DNA of 64,000 bases from Symbiodinium microadriaticum (GCA_001939145.1 LSRX01001305.1:97332-161331); one strand, 5' to 3'; numbered from the stretch's first letter, positions 61,090 to 62,164 are shown. Numbers and translations: made by a program. The notes: generated from the letters alone by a model not told the origin.

Positions 61090-62042
61090 TTATGTGTACA
61101 CCTACACATATTTATGTAAGTTCTATATCTATCTCTATATTTGTTTATGCATTCTTTTATCTATACCTAGACATGTGTATAGATACATATGTATTTATAT
61201 CTATGTAAAACTACATATTACACATGTAGTATAAACACATATGTAAGTGTTTCGGGAACAGATCATGCAGGGGTATATCATATTATACATACATGTAAAT
61301 ATGCATCTTCTCACATCATCTTGTGCACCCAACAAAGGCCCCGCAGCTTGCTGTGACCTACATCCCTAAACCCTAAACCCTGCACGAGTGTTGTTGGCGA
61401 GAAGACTTCCGGTGAATAAGTGTTATAAGGGTCTACATAGTTTCCGACACTGTCTTGGTGCTCTTCATTATAGTTATAGCACACTTTGCCCCTAATGAGT
61501 ACCGAAACTATTCTGGGATTCCTTACTATAATTGACAGCTACTCAGTTTACTAGACTCCAAAGACCCCCGTTTCGACCTGAAAGTGCACAATACTACGTA
61601 CACGAGTCTGGGTTCTAGTTAAGGGACTTAGTTTAAGTTACCAGAATAAGGAAACCATATCCTTTACTATACATCCCTATTATGGTAACTCAAATTAAAT
61701 CCCTTAATCTAGGACATTTTCAGGTGGGTCGTTACTTCATCGAATCCTTAGAGGAACCTGTGTAGAAGCCTCCACAGAAATCCCTTACCCTAAGGCTCTA
61801 AGGACTCATATTCTAATGCTTTCGGGCCCAAAGACCCTACTCTATATAAGGCTTTTGGGCTATTTTGAGCCTTGAGAACCCCCTAAACCCTATACCTTAT
61901 AAACCCTAAACCCTAAACCCCGTACAGAAATCCCTTATGCAACTTCTTCACGGAGCCCCGGAGTTGTTGAGGTCACTTGGGGGGATGCCCGCTATGGAGG
62001 GGACTCTGCAGCTCTTGGAGAGCAGCTGCGGGACGTGCGGAG
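29592..62042 (+). CDS. Multi-exon gene: ubiquitin-like N-terminus and RCC1/HERC-like repeats (spans introns)
   Basis: At least 16 small plus-strand exons spell a protein with a ubiquitin-like N-terminus (MALSIHVSLLSG..., then DLRQAAQKKL) followed by repeats of the form xxLxAxxGAFAALxxDGxVxxWGxxxxGGxS. This is the RCC1-like pattern seen in proteins often labelled HERC-like E3 ligases in dinoflagellates. No HECT domain is seen before the window ends, so ligase activity is not supported. Repeat units are mostly split in two, with one exon per half. Junctions between exons 4-5-6-7-8, 9-10-11-12-13-14-15 and 16-17 keep frame, with GT, GC and GA donors. Introns hold inverted telomere-like tracts and palindromic elements, and one holds an antisense copia element. 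Gaps remain around exon 3, between exons 8 and 9, and between 15 and 16. The gene may continue to about 63.1 kb. Whether it is expressed is unknown. Confidence 0.65.
29680..29815. repeat. Telomere-like tract, TTTAGGG orientation, start of intron 1
   Basis: Degenerate GGGTTTGGGGGTTTAGG units directly downstream of exon 1. It is the partner, in inverted orientation, of CCCTAAA tracts seen at 3' ends of introns in this gene. Confidence 0.75.
30282..30370 (+). repeat. Palindromic MITE-like element, family A (intron 1)
   Basis: CCCTCAGGCGCTAAGGACTC at the left, core GGGGCCCAAAGACCATACGA, right end GTTTGAGCTTGAGGG. It ends 28 bp before exon 2. Confidence 0.7.
30399..30470 (+). CDS. Exon 2, second part of the ubiquitin-like region
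   Basis: After acceptor ACACAG, GAC CTG CGC CAG reads DLRQAAQKKLRTGIASLVNS and then EGAPG. It continues the ubiquitin-like pattern from exon 1 in phase 0. The right boundary is uncertain (30456-30474). Confidence 0.55.
30515..30835. repeat. Telomere-like tract, TTTAGGG orientation, with a duplicated join at N 30581
   Basis: About 320 bp of TTTAGGG/TTTTGGGG units. A stretch of about 60 bp starting TGAGAGTTTTGGGG at 30510 is repeated at 30582 directly after a single N, again suggesting unmerged contig ends. Confidence 0.8.
30906..30953. repeat. (TAGA)n and (AC)n microsatellite
   Basis: About nine TAGA units followed by an ACACAC run. Confidence 0.95.
31257..31306. repeat. (TA)n microsatellite
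   Basis: TATATA run with scattered ACA, translating to Tyr/Ile repeats on both strands. Confidence 0.95.
31393..31481 (+). repeat. Palindromic MITE-like element, family A
   Basis: CCCTAAGGCTCTAAGGACTC at the left and TTTTGAGCCTTAGGG at the right, core GGGCCCAAAGGCCATAAC. Confidence 0.75.
31745..31795 (+). CDS. Possible exon 3 (weak)
   Basis: One frame reads AWVRWVSVKEPGAARV, resembling the stretch expected between the ubiquitin-like start and exon 4. It lies between a CCCTAAA tract (31640-31700) and a TTTAGGG tract (31830-31950). Boundaries cannot be set, and phase with exons 2 and 4 was not shown. Confidence 0.25.
31947..32046. repeat. Palindromic MITE-like element, family B (decayed ends)
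   Basis: GGTTGATGATACACATCA, TCCTGCATTACC and the ATAATAAGGAATATACCATA core; the right arm has lost the CAGGATTTATA part and ends CCATCAGCAGTAG. It is fused on the left to a TTTAGGG tract. Confidence 0.6.
32567..32622. repeat. Fragment of palindromic family H
   Basis: GCGTATTATTTACTTTAGATC and CTATTCTGGTAACTTAAAT match the right half of the copies at 59485 and 61616. Confidence 0.45.
33100..33144 (+). CDS. Exon 4, end of ubiquitin-like region
   Basis: Acceptor AATGCCAG, donor GTGGGC. 45 nt reads (x)ITATVQQARIVSC with split codons at both ends; the 3' AG joins G of exon 5 to make Arg. Confidence 0.5.
33384..33472 (+). repeat. Palindromic MITE-like element, family A (intron 4)
   Basis: CCCAAAGGCTCTCAGGACAC at the left, core GGGCCCAAAGACCATACTAT, right end TTTTTGAGCCTTAGGG. 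Confidence 0.7.
33487..33660. repeat. Tandem repeat of about 75 bp, 2-3 units
   Basis: Units share TGTGGCTTAAGCTCCCTTAG / TGTGGCCTAAGCTCCCTTAG, then AGTAGCCCT(A/C)ACCTCTAAA and CTCAGATTACTTGTGG. They combine CCCTAAA-like sequence with unique sequence and end 12 bp before exon 5. Confidence 0.75.
33672..33708 (+). CDS. Exon 5, RCC1-like half-repeat
   Basis: Acceptor CTGTGAG, donor GTGGCT. Reads (R)SPGFFLVRGDGS, matching the GAFAALxxDGS half of the repeat. The joins to exon 4 (AG+G, Arg) and exon 6 (phase 0, DGS|VLAWGD) are consistent. Confidence 0.5.
34330..34625 (+). other. Unique block with coding-like frame in intron 5
   Basis: One plus frame ends LVDLVDPDTLLVSRAAGYPR ... VQLLGRVPG and then a stop; no family recognised. 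A TTTAGGG tract follows at 34627-34690. Unique DNA continues to 35280 with no supported gene. Confidence 0.3.
35292..35390. repeat. Palindromic MITE-like element, family E
   Basis: AGAGCCCAGTACACCCTAAT at the left and AGGGATATTGGGCTCT at the right, inner arms AAGGAATATACCTTAAA / ATATATTCCTTAA. Copies at 38449-38540 and 42019-42126. Confidence 0.7.
35489..35574. repeat. Palindromic MITE-like element, family D (best copy)
   Basis: CATAGGCCCCTAAGTAGTTCC at the left, GGAACTACTTAGGGGCCTTAG at the right, core TATATTTAGAATCCTATAAG. Confidence 0.75.
35842..35906 (+). CDS. Exon 6, RCC1-like half-repeat
   Basis: Acceptor CAACCCAG, GC donor after AG. Reads VLAWGDVCSGSPGLPRELRG, then V and a split codon. 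CCCTAAA tract before (35640-35815), TTTAGGG tract after (35930-36025). Joins exon 7 as AG+G (Arg). Confidence 0.65.
36384..36490. repeat. Palindromic MITE-like element, family F
   Basis: GGGACTTTCCGAAAATAAGG at the left and TATTTTCGGAAACCCCC at the right; the inner arms contain GGTACC / GGTACT and AATAAGGATCC. Ends CATGTGGG as in 27250-27354. Confidence 0.7.
37048..37099 (+). CDS. Exon 7, RCC1-like half-repeat
   Basis: Acceptor CCCGTGAG, donor GTGCGC. Reads (R)QVAACSGGLAALLSNGQ in phase with exons 6 and 8. A TTTAGGG tract follows at 37137. Confidence 0.6.
37365..37445. repeat. Short tandem of TTTAGGG pairs with a TATAGTA-like spacer
   Basis: Three units of a 25-30-bp repeat, each two TTTAGGG motifs followed by TTTGTTATAG/TTTACTATG/TTTACTGTA. 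Confidence 0.7.
37635..37737. repeat. Palindromic MITE-like element, family B
   Basis: ACTGTTGTTGATATACATCC with TGCATTACC at the left and GTAATGCAGGATTTAGACCA with TCAACCGT at the right. Confidence 0.75.
37933..37969 (+). CDS. Exon 8, RCC1-like half-repeat (first part)
   Basis: Acceptor GCGACAG. Reads VLSWGSSCPKEA, continuing DG-x-VxxWG from exon 7 in phase 0. The donor is ambiguous: GAG|GCAG or GCA|GTTTAGGG. In the second case the donor is itself part of the TTTAGGG tract. Confidence 0.5.
37966..38045. repeat. Telomere-like tract, TTTAGGG orientation, touching the exon 8 donor
   Basis: GTTTAGGGTTTAGGGTTTATAAGGG-type units begin at the predicted donor of exon 8. Before the exon, CCCTAAA units lie at 37840-37905. 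Confidence 0.75.
38449..38540. repeat. Palindromic MITE-like element, family E
   Basis: AGAGCCCAGTACACCTTAAT at the left and AATGAAGGGGTATTGGGT at the right, inner arms GAATATATCTTAAATTATAG / TATATTCCTTAA. Confidence 0.65.
39015..39200. repeat. Tandem repeat built on GTTTAGGGTCTATAGTATATA
   Basis: GGTTTAGGGTCT(A/G)(T/C)AGTATATAGGG occurs three times, with TTAGTAGGATGGAG(T/G)GTTTGA twice in between. A local higher-order repeat made from telomere-like units. Confidence 0.7.
39675..39762 (-). repeat. Palindromic MITE-like element, family A (inverse orientation)
   Basis: CCCTAAGGCTCAAAATAGCC at the left and CTTAGAGCCTTAGAG at the right, core TATGGTCTTTGGGCCCAAAA. Confidence 0.7.
39930..40019 (+). 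CDS. Exon 9, RCC1-like repeat
   Basis: Acceptor CCATTTCAG. 30 codons: KQEAFAALLGDGSVICWGSE..., then LGGNSAEVK. This is the longest exon and spans the repeat core. GA donor (AAG|GAGAGG) pairs with acceptor GAG|GAGCAG of exon 10, leaving EVKEQL in phase 0. CCCTAAA tract at 39855-39915, TTTAGGG tract at 40040-40195. Confidence 0.7.
40040..40195. repeat. Telomere-like tract, TTTAGGG orientation
   Basis: GGTTTAGGGG/GGGTTTAGGG/GGTTTCGGG units directly downstream of exon 9. Confidence 0.8.
40759..40856. repeat. Palindromic MITE-like element, family B
   Basis: ACTGTTGATGATATAAATCC with TGCATTACC at the left and GGTAATGCAAGATTTATATC at the right; the right tip has decayed. Confidence 0.75.
41052..41114 (+). 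CDS. Exon 10, RCC1-like half-repeat
   Basis: Acceptor GTCGTGAG. Reads EQLFDIKLLAASLGAFVAI, then RE. GA donor (GAG|GAGGGG). Exon 11 supplies DGRIISWG, giving AIREDGRIISWG in phase 0. Confidence 0.65.
41145..41325. repeat. TTTAGGG-type tract with a 66-bp tandem duplication
   Basis: A unit starting GGCCTCTAGGGTTTAGGGAT is present twice in near-exact copies (about 41190 and 41256), flanked by plain TTTAGGG units. It sits at the 5' side of the intron after exon 10. Confidence 0.8.
41342..41413. repeat. Palindromic MITE-like element, family D (divergent)
   Basis: GTAGTTCCCCTTTTTGGTG at the left and CACCAAAGAGGAACTAC at the right, core CTCTTTAGGATCCTACATGA; followed by GGAGACTATAGGTAG as at 58750. 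Confidence 0.6.
41737..41810. repeat. Palindromic MITE-like element, family G (decayed)
   Basis: CTCTAAATTAGGGTCCCTT at the left and AAAGGGACCC at the right. It directly abuts the family B element that follows. Confidence 0.5.
41811..41913. repeat. Palindromic MITE-like element, family B
   Basis: CGGTTGATGATAAAAATCC at the left and GGATTTATATCATCAACAG at the right; core AGTAAGGAATATACCGTAAT. Confidence 0.75.
42019..42126. repeat. Palindromic MITE-like element, family E
   Basis: CCCAGAGAGCCCATTACC at the left and TATTGGGCTCTTTGGG at the right; inner arms AATATACCTTAAATTATA / TATAATTTAAGGTATT give a long stem. Confidence 0.75.
42337..42411 (+). CDS. Exon 11, RCC1-like half-repeat
   Basis: Acceptor CATACCAG, donor GTGCGA. 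25 codons: DGRIISWGQPCYGARSVDEP, then YELHG. Phase 0 at both ends. CCCTAAA tract at 42178-42260, TTTAGG tract at 42430-42475. Confidence 0.65.
42945..43110. repeat. Two adjacent palindromic elements related to family I
   Basis: CCAATATTGCTCCTTAGGTTC ... GCCTATTCTAATGATTAAAG and then GGTATTCTTTCGGTTCCTTA ... GCCTATTCCAATGATTACGA share their right arms, suggesting two related copies side by side. Confidence 0.5.
43247..43303 (+). CDS. Exon 12, RCC1-like half-repeat
   Basis: Acceptor CACAGAAG, donor GTGGTG. 19 codons: VLQLVATRGAFAALLDTGG. Phase 0 at both ends. CCCTAAA tract at 43185-43230, TTTAGGG tract at 43338-43455. Confidence 0.65.
44204..44293 (-). repeat. Palindromic MITE-like element, family A (inverse orientation)
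   Basis: CCCTGAGGCTCAAAATAGCC at the left and CGTAGAGCCTTAGGG at the right, core TGGTCTTTGGACCCAAAAGC. Confidence 0.7.
44492..44554 (+). CDS. Exon 13, RCC1-like half-repeat
   Basis: Acceptor CGCCAGAG, donor GTGTCG. 21 codons: VSWGKGVRNAESRAAMCQLQ, then E. Joins exon 14 (VIQLCAS) in phase 0 across an intron of 11.7 kb that holds the copia element. CCCTAAA tract at 44310-44420, TTTAGGG tract at 44565-44730. Confidence 0.6.
44800..44850. repeat. (CA)n(TA)n(CA)n microsatellite next to N 44799
   Basis: CACACA, then TATATA, then CACACA units; the single N at its left edge is probably a join. Confidence 0.95.
45624..46247 (+). CDS. Candidate three-exon gene end nested in intron 13; function unknown
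   Basis: Exon A 45624-45777 (acceptor TTGCAAAG, donor GTATTG) reads NVSMWGRMTLEFHDERLPIP and onward. Exon B 45963-46170 (acceptor TGCCTCAG, donor GTAAGA) reads SRFVPWECGSEYLVEGIGFM then FRDTFWHDANGRNKLHSQ. Exon C 46228-46247 completes a split Gly and ends YYYAS then TAG. Phases are compatible across both introns (185 and 57 bp). No family recognised; the composition is typical of coding DNA and lacks repeats. Its relation to the surrounding RCC1-like gene is unclear, since exons 13 and 14 already join well without it. The intron between A and B holds a family H palindrome. Confidence 0.4.
45849..45910. repeat. Palindromic element, family H, in a predicted intron
   Basis: TTAAGTTACCATAATAAGG at the left and CCTTATTCCGGTAACTT at the right, with TCTATAGTAAATAATATG between. 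Lies inside the 185-bp intron 45778-45962. Confidence 0.65.
46300..47212. repeat. Longest telomere-like tract, CCCTAAA orientation with ATAAACCCT variants
   Basis: About 900 bp of AAACCCTA units in which TATAAACCCTATAAGCCC and AAATCCTTAAACC variants alternate. The mixed unit lengths (6-9 bp) indicate drift of an interstitial repeat rather than telomerase products. Confidence 0.85.
47209..47235. other. Perfect small inverted repeat at the orientation switch
   Basis: CCTTACGAG and CTCGTAAGG flank a 9-base centre. It lies exactly where CCCTAAA-oriented sequence ends; TTTAGGG-oriented sequence begins about 55 bp later. The block up to 47290 (RSTSSAGGVSFELLW in one frame) could be an exon. Confidence 0.5.
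47290..47500. repeat. Telomere-like tract, TTTAGGG/TTTATAGGG orientation, left flank of the copia element
   Basis: Dominated by GGGTTTATAGGGTTTATAGG units, the mirror of the TATAAACCC variants at 46300-47212. It ends directly at the left LTR. Confidence 0.85.
47501..47714 (-). repeat. 3' LTR of the copia element
   Basis: 214 bp. On the minus strand it starts TGCAAGTGAAAC and ends CCACTTTCA, the TG...CA rule. It matches the 5' LTR except for C instead of T on the plus strand in GAGG(C/T)GGGTATCC. No TATA box is obvious. Confidence 0.95.
47715..47730 (-). promoter_or_regulatory. Polypurine tract (plus-strand primer)
   Basis: Minus strand GGGGGAGAAGGGGGCA directly abuts the 3' LTR, the expected position and composition for the second-strand primer. 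Confidence 0.85.
47799..48245 (-). CDS. RNase H C-terminal part, separated from pol by an in-frame TGA
   Basis: Continues pol in the same frame directly after a TGA at 48246-48248. It reads LYYGRYGWSELL, then LVTDSRKVYDRL with the catalytic-region Asp, SLELLSIKES and LRWVHSEAQLANRLTKQGG, the usual end of copia RNase H. Pol upstream stops right after AAEAQAAVNGED. With the stop read as a sense codon the RNase H domain would be complete; as it stands this is either an inactivating point mutation or a leaky stop. The tail is Lys/Arg/Ser-rich. Confidence 0.75.
   Translation of the reverse strand: MYYGRYGWSELLHGSGDLRNPDLLVSETCGCLVTDSRKVYDRLITEVLVVKGAEKRTSLELLSIKESQARTKVQLRWVHSEAQLANRLTKQGGSREYELYYKMGHQWRLVEDESMMSAKRRREKGIQPLEQKDQSKVTSRVSKVESLE
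48246..53768 (-). CDS. Copia pol: methyltransferase-like, 2OG-Fe(II) oxygenase-like, integrase, RT, RNase H start
   Basis: 1840-codon open frame. Residues 1-190 look genuine (LSLRAYGEEAPKTWTRVQLM). Residues about 190-328 are Gly/Asp/Gln-rich and are the wrong frame; the real protein there is read in another frame (see 52778-53284). About 343-560: Rossmann-like segment with VSLPNQAFSSLQNLNQRS and a Cys patch. About 600-615: CTC-x8-CGQC. About 680-835: double-stranded beta-helix dioxygenase motif H741-x-D743, GGELW near 763 and H811. Integrase: HHCC finger H888-x4-H893...C921-x2-C924, catalytic D951, D1016, E1052 (D-x35-E). RT: D1530 in KGDVTGAFLQ and D1621-D1622 in GHVDDFLF. RNase H: D1778 and E1831, cut by TGA at 48246. 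The integrase and RT residues expected for activity are present. Start codon uncertain. Confidence 0.85.
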   Translation of the reverse strand: MTRFRLRILGLVKLLRRSSTVRARHTSSRHYHEYQMYMTVPNAAIQAQNLEGFLYLLLVTNMEKLTQPQMVLSLRAYGEEAPKTWTRVQLMARLKELEAQGEVTAPTTKKMKTPLEEAVKELNRAAARKATLQKYVQEGCGLTITGNETIRVLQQKAMTHLLATVEASAKDPLGFGKYSTQSYEHEDQRSSLLRVGHPDGEGGPVLGLPEALCEVVGDSQASGSQGDGQDQDRHWRDCGAGQAGGLPQGQHGQDDHPYDGEAGDDAANDDPGGRHLLERPGSHDPAAGVGGLQLGPGSPSLEGRQGSAPSQSDGPARCGDEAGCGPGREMSMVASQAIAYKADRVVPNMFEELVGRDRPRLMEVLCDSGSILSETFVARTQQSECAIQCGLWNGHDLAKPEGLKLVLEQIYSLRPKHVWVSLPNQAFSSLQNLNQRSQAQKLDLKAKRALAIRVYESTVEIAKTCVQLGVHVSVELSERSEAWRLPSLQKLRFQMGLRTTVVKGCAVGLRGMDNQLMLKGWRVVTSHARLAEQLNKPCRCVPKYEHARCEGANARSSQRYTKEFAKLVYEALEIEGGFQEVVQECTGVDRLPEGFGLGLMCTCSEDSRVGFCGQCAVAEREAEQEKEQPKACMTQTQAKDLEQAARNLLQASRPPDLKQLQNLLDQHPFQNSGKSRRNQTTSRDYRVFGTYAYGNHYGNTNRTRTLPELCRVINKVLKQQLPPDMVWTSFALNHGTTMPIHRDVNNAPQYPNGSIGFGSYSGGELWIEEGGSLGQVQGRTSERLNGLGQVLQGREVNIKGQAVVFSPTAWHGTCEWEGERWVLTVFVSRGWDHISVGDQAELRKLGLPVPQRKPPEAQQAMAVDTGPSGTPDRRKQDERIRKQLYLLHCATGHSTVRHMIQALKRRGADPRTIELAEAFTCPVCQERKRPPPRNLASLEPLPPKLYTIEADIGNWVHPVSEESVNFMLIIDEGSRFRTARVLTTGAKQAPNAQACLHYLQEGWVQYFGHPRCLRLDPAGAFRSAAVEEWCDKHSIYLDVIPGEAHWKVGAVESAVRGVKEVMTKLCSYDEELTPQQALAEAIVTFNHKELVRGYSPAQHVLGQAPDETGRFIPHGRDAHPALLMENHSGEFERSTKLRAEAEKALTDWTTQQRLLRAKHSRHRPCYDYSPGELVYYWRTQDSNKGRRQPGGKHGRFLGPARVLATETRRDDKGSAKPGGSIWLVKGRSLLKCEPEQLRRATQREELLESLADAGQQRLSWTFHSVAEAIGGTRYEDISGELPSAREWNRAQQPEEEQQPVRHRLRRKQTPGPSGEGRHPMEEEEVLPPELMEPASAERQRSRSRGREGSSGVLFSKKPSAWWSTVKEEQWPDRAAAYWQDQSSAVEIEIPMPDSQRGRDRAWRDLGTYFVGSLKRRAVELSERKMTPDEREAFRGAKAVEVKNFVASKAFELLPEGLRPDRSQAIGMRWILTWKLKEDGSRKPKARAVLLGYQDEAYEHRANTSPVMTRQTRQLLLQLTAWKRWKVQKGDVTGAFLQSRQYPDTLFCIPCPEICHALGVPEGSITRVRKACYGLVDAPLEWYRSVDTFLQGLGFSKLWSDPCCWVLRVDGILKGAISGHVDDFLFCGKQGDALWESKLQAIREHFKWGDWEEGRFTQCGVVVEQKPEGFELSQPSYLENLQEIGVNATRRKDLAQPTTDREKTQLRALLGGISWHAQQVAPYLSAEVSLLLTEVSRSSVDTILKANMLLATAKAKQAYKMKIHAFEETDDLVMIMWVDAANGNRIEGGSTQGLFLGMAPKSILGGHVTGVSPIAWHSQKIDRACRSPGAAEAQAAVNGED
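52778..53284 (-). CDS. True-frame segment of the gag-pol linker, out of frame with pol
   Basis: In this frame the sequence reads MKINDPRYCEWAIQTAKEGQ, then CSDYLRRFAKWLETP, a Lys/Thr-rich linker and a helical part (QLVLAVSSLAQEVQALKDDK). This is far more protein-like than the pol frame over the same DNA. The switch from pol frame comes near 53218 (after FGKYSTQSYE). The segment ends at TGA overlapping an ATG of the pol frame (ATGAGC, near 52778), after which pol resumes with MSMVASQAIAYK. It may be a separate ORF or the product of two compensating indels. Confidence 0.6.
   Translation of the reverse strand: MPRWRRAPRIPSALGSTRPRATSMKINDPRYCEWAIQTAKEGQCSDYLRRFAKWLETPKPVAPKETGKTKIDIGAIVEQAKQEGYPKASMDKTTTRTTVKQEMTPPTTTPVAATSSNDPGPMIQQLVLAVSSLAQEVQALKDDKEARPRKVMAQQDAVMKPDADQDGR
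53835..53869 (-). promoter_or_regulatory. Perfect 12-bp stem-loop just after the gag stop
   Basis: Minus strand CCTCTCTGTTTT, 11-base loop, AAAACAGAGAGG. The stem starts 8 bases after the gag TAG (53878-53880). Stop codon, short spacer and stable hairpin is the layout that promotes readthrough or frameshifting in several retroelements; here its role is inferred. Confidence 0.55.
53878..55860 (-). CDS. Copia gag with zinc knuckle and aspartic protease
   Basis: 660 codons, ATG at 55860, about 85 bp inside the 5' LTR-PBS boundary. N-terminal region resembles copia gag (WEKRYTAGPKLVQELTGAAR). A Trp/Gln/Gly-rich low-complexity stretch spans 205-255, and a second helical region 262-400. CCHC zinc knuckle at 428-441: CLRCGVKGHRVAQC. 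Protease: MAVVDGGATQTIG with active-site D511-G-G-A, and the later ILMSIDTLRKVGALIDF near 590-606. The protein packages RNA and, through the protease, processes the polyprotein. DGGA in place of the commoner DSGA is seen in some copia relatives. The frame stays open for about 220 codons beyond the TAG stop. It overlaps none of pol, which lies in another frame. Confidence 0.9.
   Translation of the reverse strand: MSGTADANASAIGRTKDGIPTWGGEASSFVQYEEAALLWEQSLTWEKRYTAGPKLVQELTGAARRLVSGQPAGWVAFRGGVTTLMDHLRKALGKPRVNEVTDLLATYFKGTKRRAQESMNDYVTRKTEAYMRASQALKRVQPHYERGARPHSQGDDQPRPRRGSDDNSSWGWSRQWTPANEADEPSGGVEETTEASTEASTTAAATGTSEHPWTTTWWSSWDTRPQQAWGSQWGYQWNQWNNHWDRGSWGSSSTTSRSYDGAATVELLPQFIQGWYLLVDANLDSNERNLVMTALGGNFDPLSVAQELRNQFSESDVRRRDGARRFQSYIGDTLDDDDTAEHHLDETAEDILTEGMSEEGIALVVDAEEVAQEAMATLHQAKRTLKEARQRQHQVRKNRKYYQGANHTGRGSSSTSSSRPRDDSQIECLRCGVKGHRVAQCPHKPLKETQGQGNLADTSSADKQQAPFVCYTNSVAGYVSETDQPAALSASPVSEGLTTAEAVKLGMAVVDGGATQTIGSATAIEAVMKGNAAKRGSSGLRGIDTRDPPVFSFGNSTENRCLSTAKLQVYAGGTQGEMTIHTLEDGESPILMSIDTLRKVGALIDFQADLAVFRNIEPSRILKLERSRTGHQLLPLTEDWMSNSVAAREAAPSLTSYVKH
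55931..55945 (-). promoter_or_regulatory. Primer-binding site
   Basis: Minus strand TGGTAGCGGAGCCTG begins immediately after the 5' LTR. It would pair with a tRNA 3' end of ...GCTCCGCTACCA. This is compatible with initiator tRNA-Met, the usual copia primer (several eukaryotic initiators end TGCTACCA); the dinoflagellate tRNA was not available for comparison. Confidence 0.75.
55946..56159 (-). repeat. 5' LTR of the copia element
   Basis: 214 bp, pair of 47501-47714 with one base difference (99.5 percent identity), indicating recent insertion or gene conversion. On the minus strand it starts TGCAAGTG and ends TTTCA. Confidence 0.95.
56212..56259 (+). CDS. Exon 14, RCC1-like half-repeat
   Basis: Acceptor CCGAAGAG. 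Reads VIQLCASEEAFGAVRR. Likely GA donor (CGC|GATGGCCGC), which mirrors GAG|GACGGGCGC at exon 15 so that RR|DGRIVTWG is in phase 0; a GT donor further right is possible. The CCCTAAA tract at 56160-56185 lies between the copia LTR and this exon, and a TTTAGGG tract follows from 56295. Confidence 0.6.
56295..56565. repeat. Telomere-like tract, TTTAGGG orientation
   Basis: About 270 bp of GGGTTTAGGGTTGGGGGTTT units directly downstream of exon 14. Confidence 0.85.
56587..56702. repeat. Palindromic MITE-like element, family I (weak)
   Basis: AGAAGCCTTAATTAATTACC at the left and GAAGGGCCACTACATTA at the right, with TTCCTTATTATCATGTATAT between. Confidence 0.45.
56893..56987 (+). repeat. Palindromic MITE-like element, family A
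   Basis: CCCTAAGGCTCTAAGGACCC at the left and TATTTTGAGCCCTAGGG at the right; core TTTTGGACCCAAAGACCACA. Confidence 0.75.
57209..58701. repeat. 595-bp direct duplication ending at a single N
   Basis: 57209-57803 and 58107-58701 match (offset 898), with N at 58106 directly before the second copy. The copies contain a CCCTAAA tract and unique DNA. After the shared part the first continues with unique sequence and the second with a family D half-element. Most likely unmerged haplotypes or contig overlap; a true duplication is possible. Confidence 0.8.
58702..58766. repeat. Right half of a family D palindromic element
   Basis: CTAAGGATCCTAAAAGGTAA, then CCCCAAAAAGGAACTAC and GGAGACTATAGG. The left arm is missing, exactly where the duplicated copy ends. 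Confidence 0.5.
59063..59133 (+). CDS. Exon 15, RCC1-like half-repeat
   Basis: Acceptor GCTGCAGAG. Reads DGRIVTWGDVRYGGDSHWHQ, then KDS. The donor is unclear and the join to exon 16 was not resolved. Unlike other exons, it is preceded by TTTAGGG (58797-58975) and followed by CCCTAAA (59188-59250). Confidence 0.55.
59485..59580. repeat. Palindromic MITE-like element, family H
   Basis: AGGGATTTATAGTTTAAGTT at the left and AACTTAAATTAGATCCCTT at the right; core ATAAGGAAACCATATTATTT. Confidence 0.7.
60320..60735 (+). other. Repeat-free block with an open frame, no family recognised
   Basis: Two overlapping plus frames (one with FLTGPVQTEEWLHTALRR) run through 400 bp free of telomere-like repeats. 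The block lies between exons 15 and 16. It could be a separate small gene or unique intron DNA. Confidence 0.3.
60810..60896. repeat. Palindromic MITE-like element, family C (best copy)
   Basis: ACCCCAAAGAACCTACG at the left and TAGGTTCTTTGGGGT at the right; core ATATAAGGAAATCATACTAA. It ends 35 bp before exon 16. Confidence 0.75.
60932..60991 (+). CDS. Exon 16, RCC1-like half-repeat
   Basis: Acceptor AACTTGCAG, donor GTGACT. 20 codons: VCDLWASCAAFAALRADGAV. Joins exon 17 in phase 0 (DGAV|VTWGDARYGG), an excellent repeat match. Confidence 0.7.
61050..61085. repeat. (CATA)n microsatellite
   Basis: About nine CATA units, followed by AT-rich DNA to 61300 with further TACATA-like motifs. Confidence 0.95.
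61616..61711. repeat. Palindromic MITE-like element, family H
   Basis: TAGTTAAGGGACTTAGTTTA at the left and CAAATTAAATCCCTTAATCTA at the right. Confidence 0.7.
61788..61876 (+). repeat. Palindromic MITE-like element, family A
   Basis: CCCTAAGGCTCTAAGGACTC at the left and TATTTTGAGCCTTGAG at the right; core TCGGGCCCAAAGACCCTACT. Confidence 0.75.
61972..62042 (+). CDS. Exon 17, RCC1-like half-repeat
   Basis: Acceptor TTGTTGAG, GC donor after AG. Reads VTWGDARYGGDSAALGEQLR, then DVR and a split codon. CCCTAAA tract before (61880-61920). A family B palindrome begins 20 bp after the donor. Confidence 0.7.
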
Positions 62043-62061
62043 GCTTCCGGACATCTTCCAT

Positions 62062-62164
62062 ACGGTTGATGATACAAGTCCTGCATTACTCATAATAAGG
62101 ATTATACCATCATTCCCATAGCTTAGGGTCCTTAAGGTAATGCAGGATATATATCATCAACAGT
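62062..62164. repeat. Palindromic MITE-like element, family B
   Basis: ACGGTTGATGATACAAGTCC with TGCATTAC at the left and GTAATGCAGGATATATATCA with TCAACAGT at the right. Confidence 0.75.

Noticed and set aside
16836-61876. Family A right end (TATTTTGAGCC) as a spliced-leader relic
   Set aside because: Resembles part of the dinoflagellate spliced leader only superficially; the order TTTTGAGCC differs from TTTTGGCTC and it belongs to the palindrome arm. No clear spliced-leader relic was found.
29592-62042. Naming the RCC1-like gene HERC2 or assigning E3 ligase activity
   Set aside because: No HECT domain is visible in the window, so only the repeat family can be supported.
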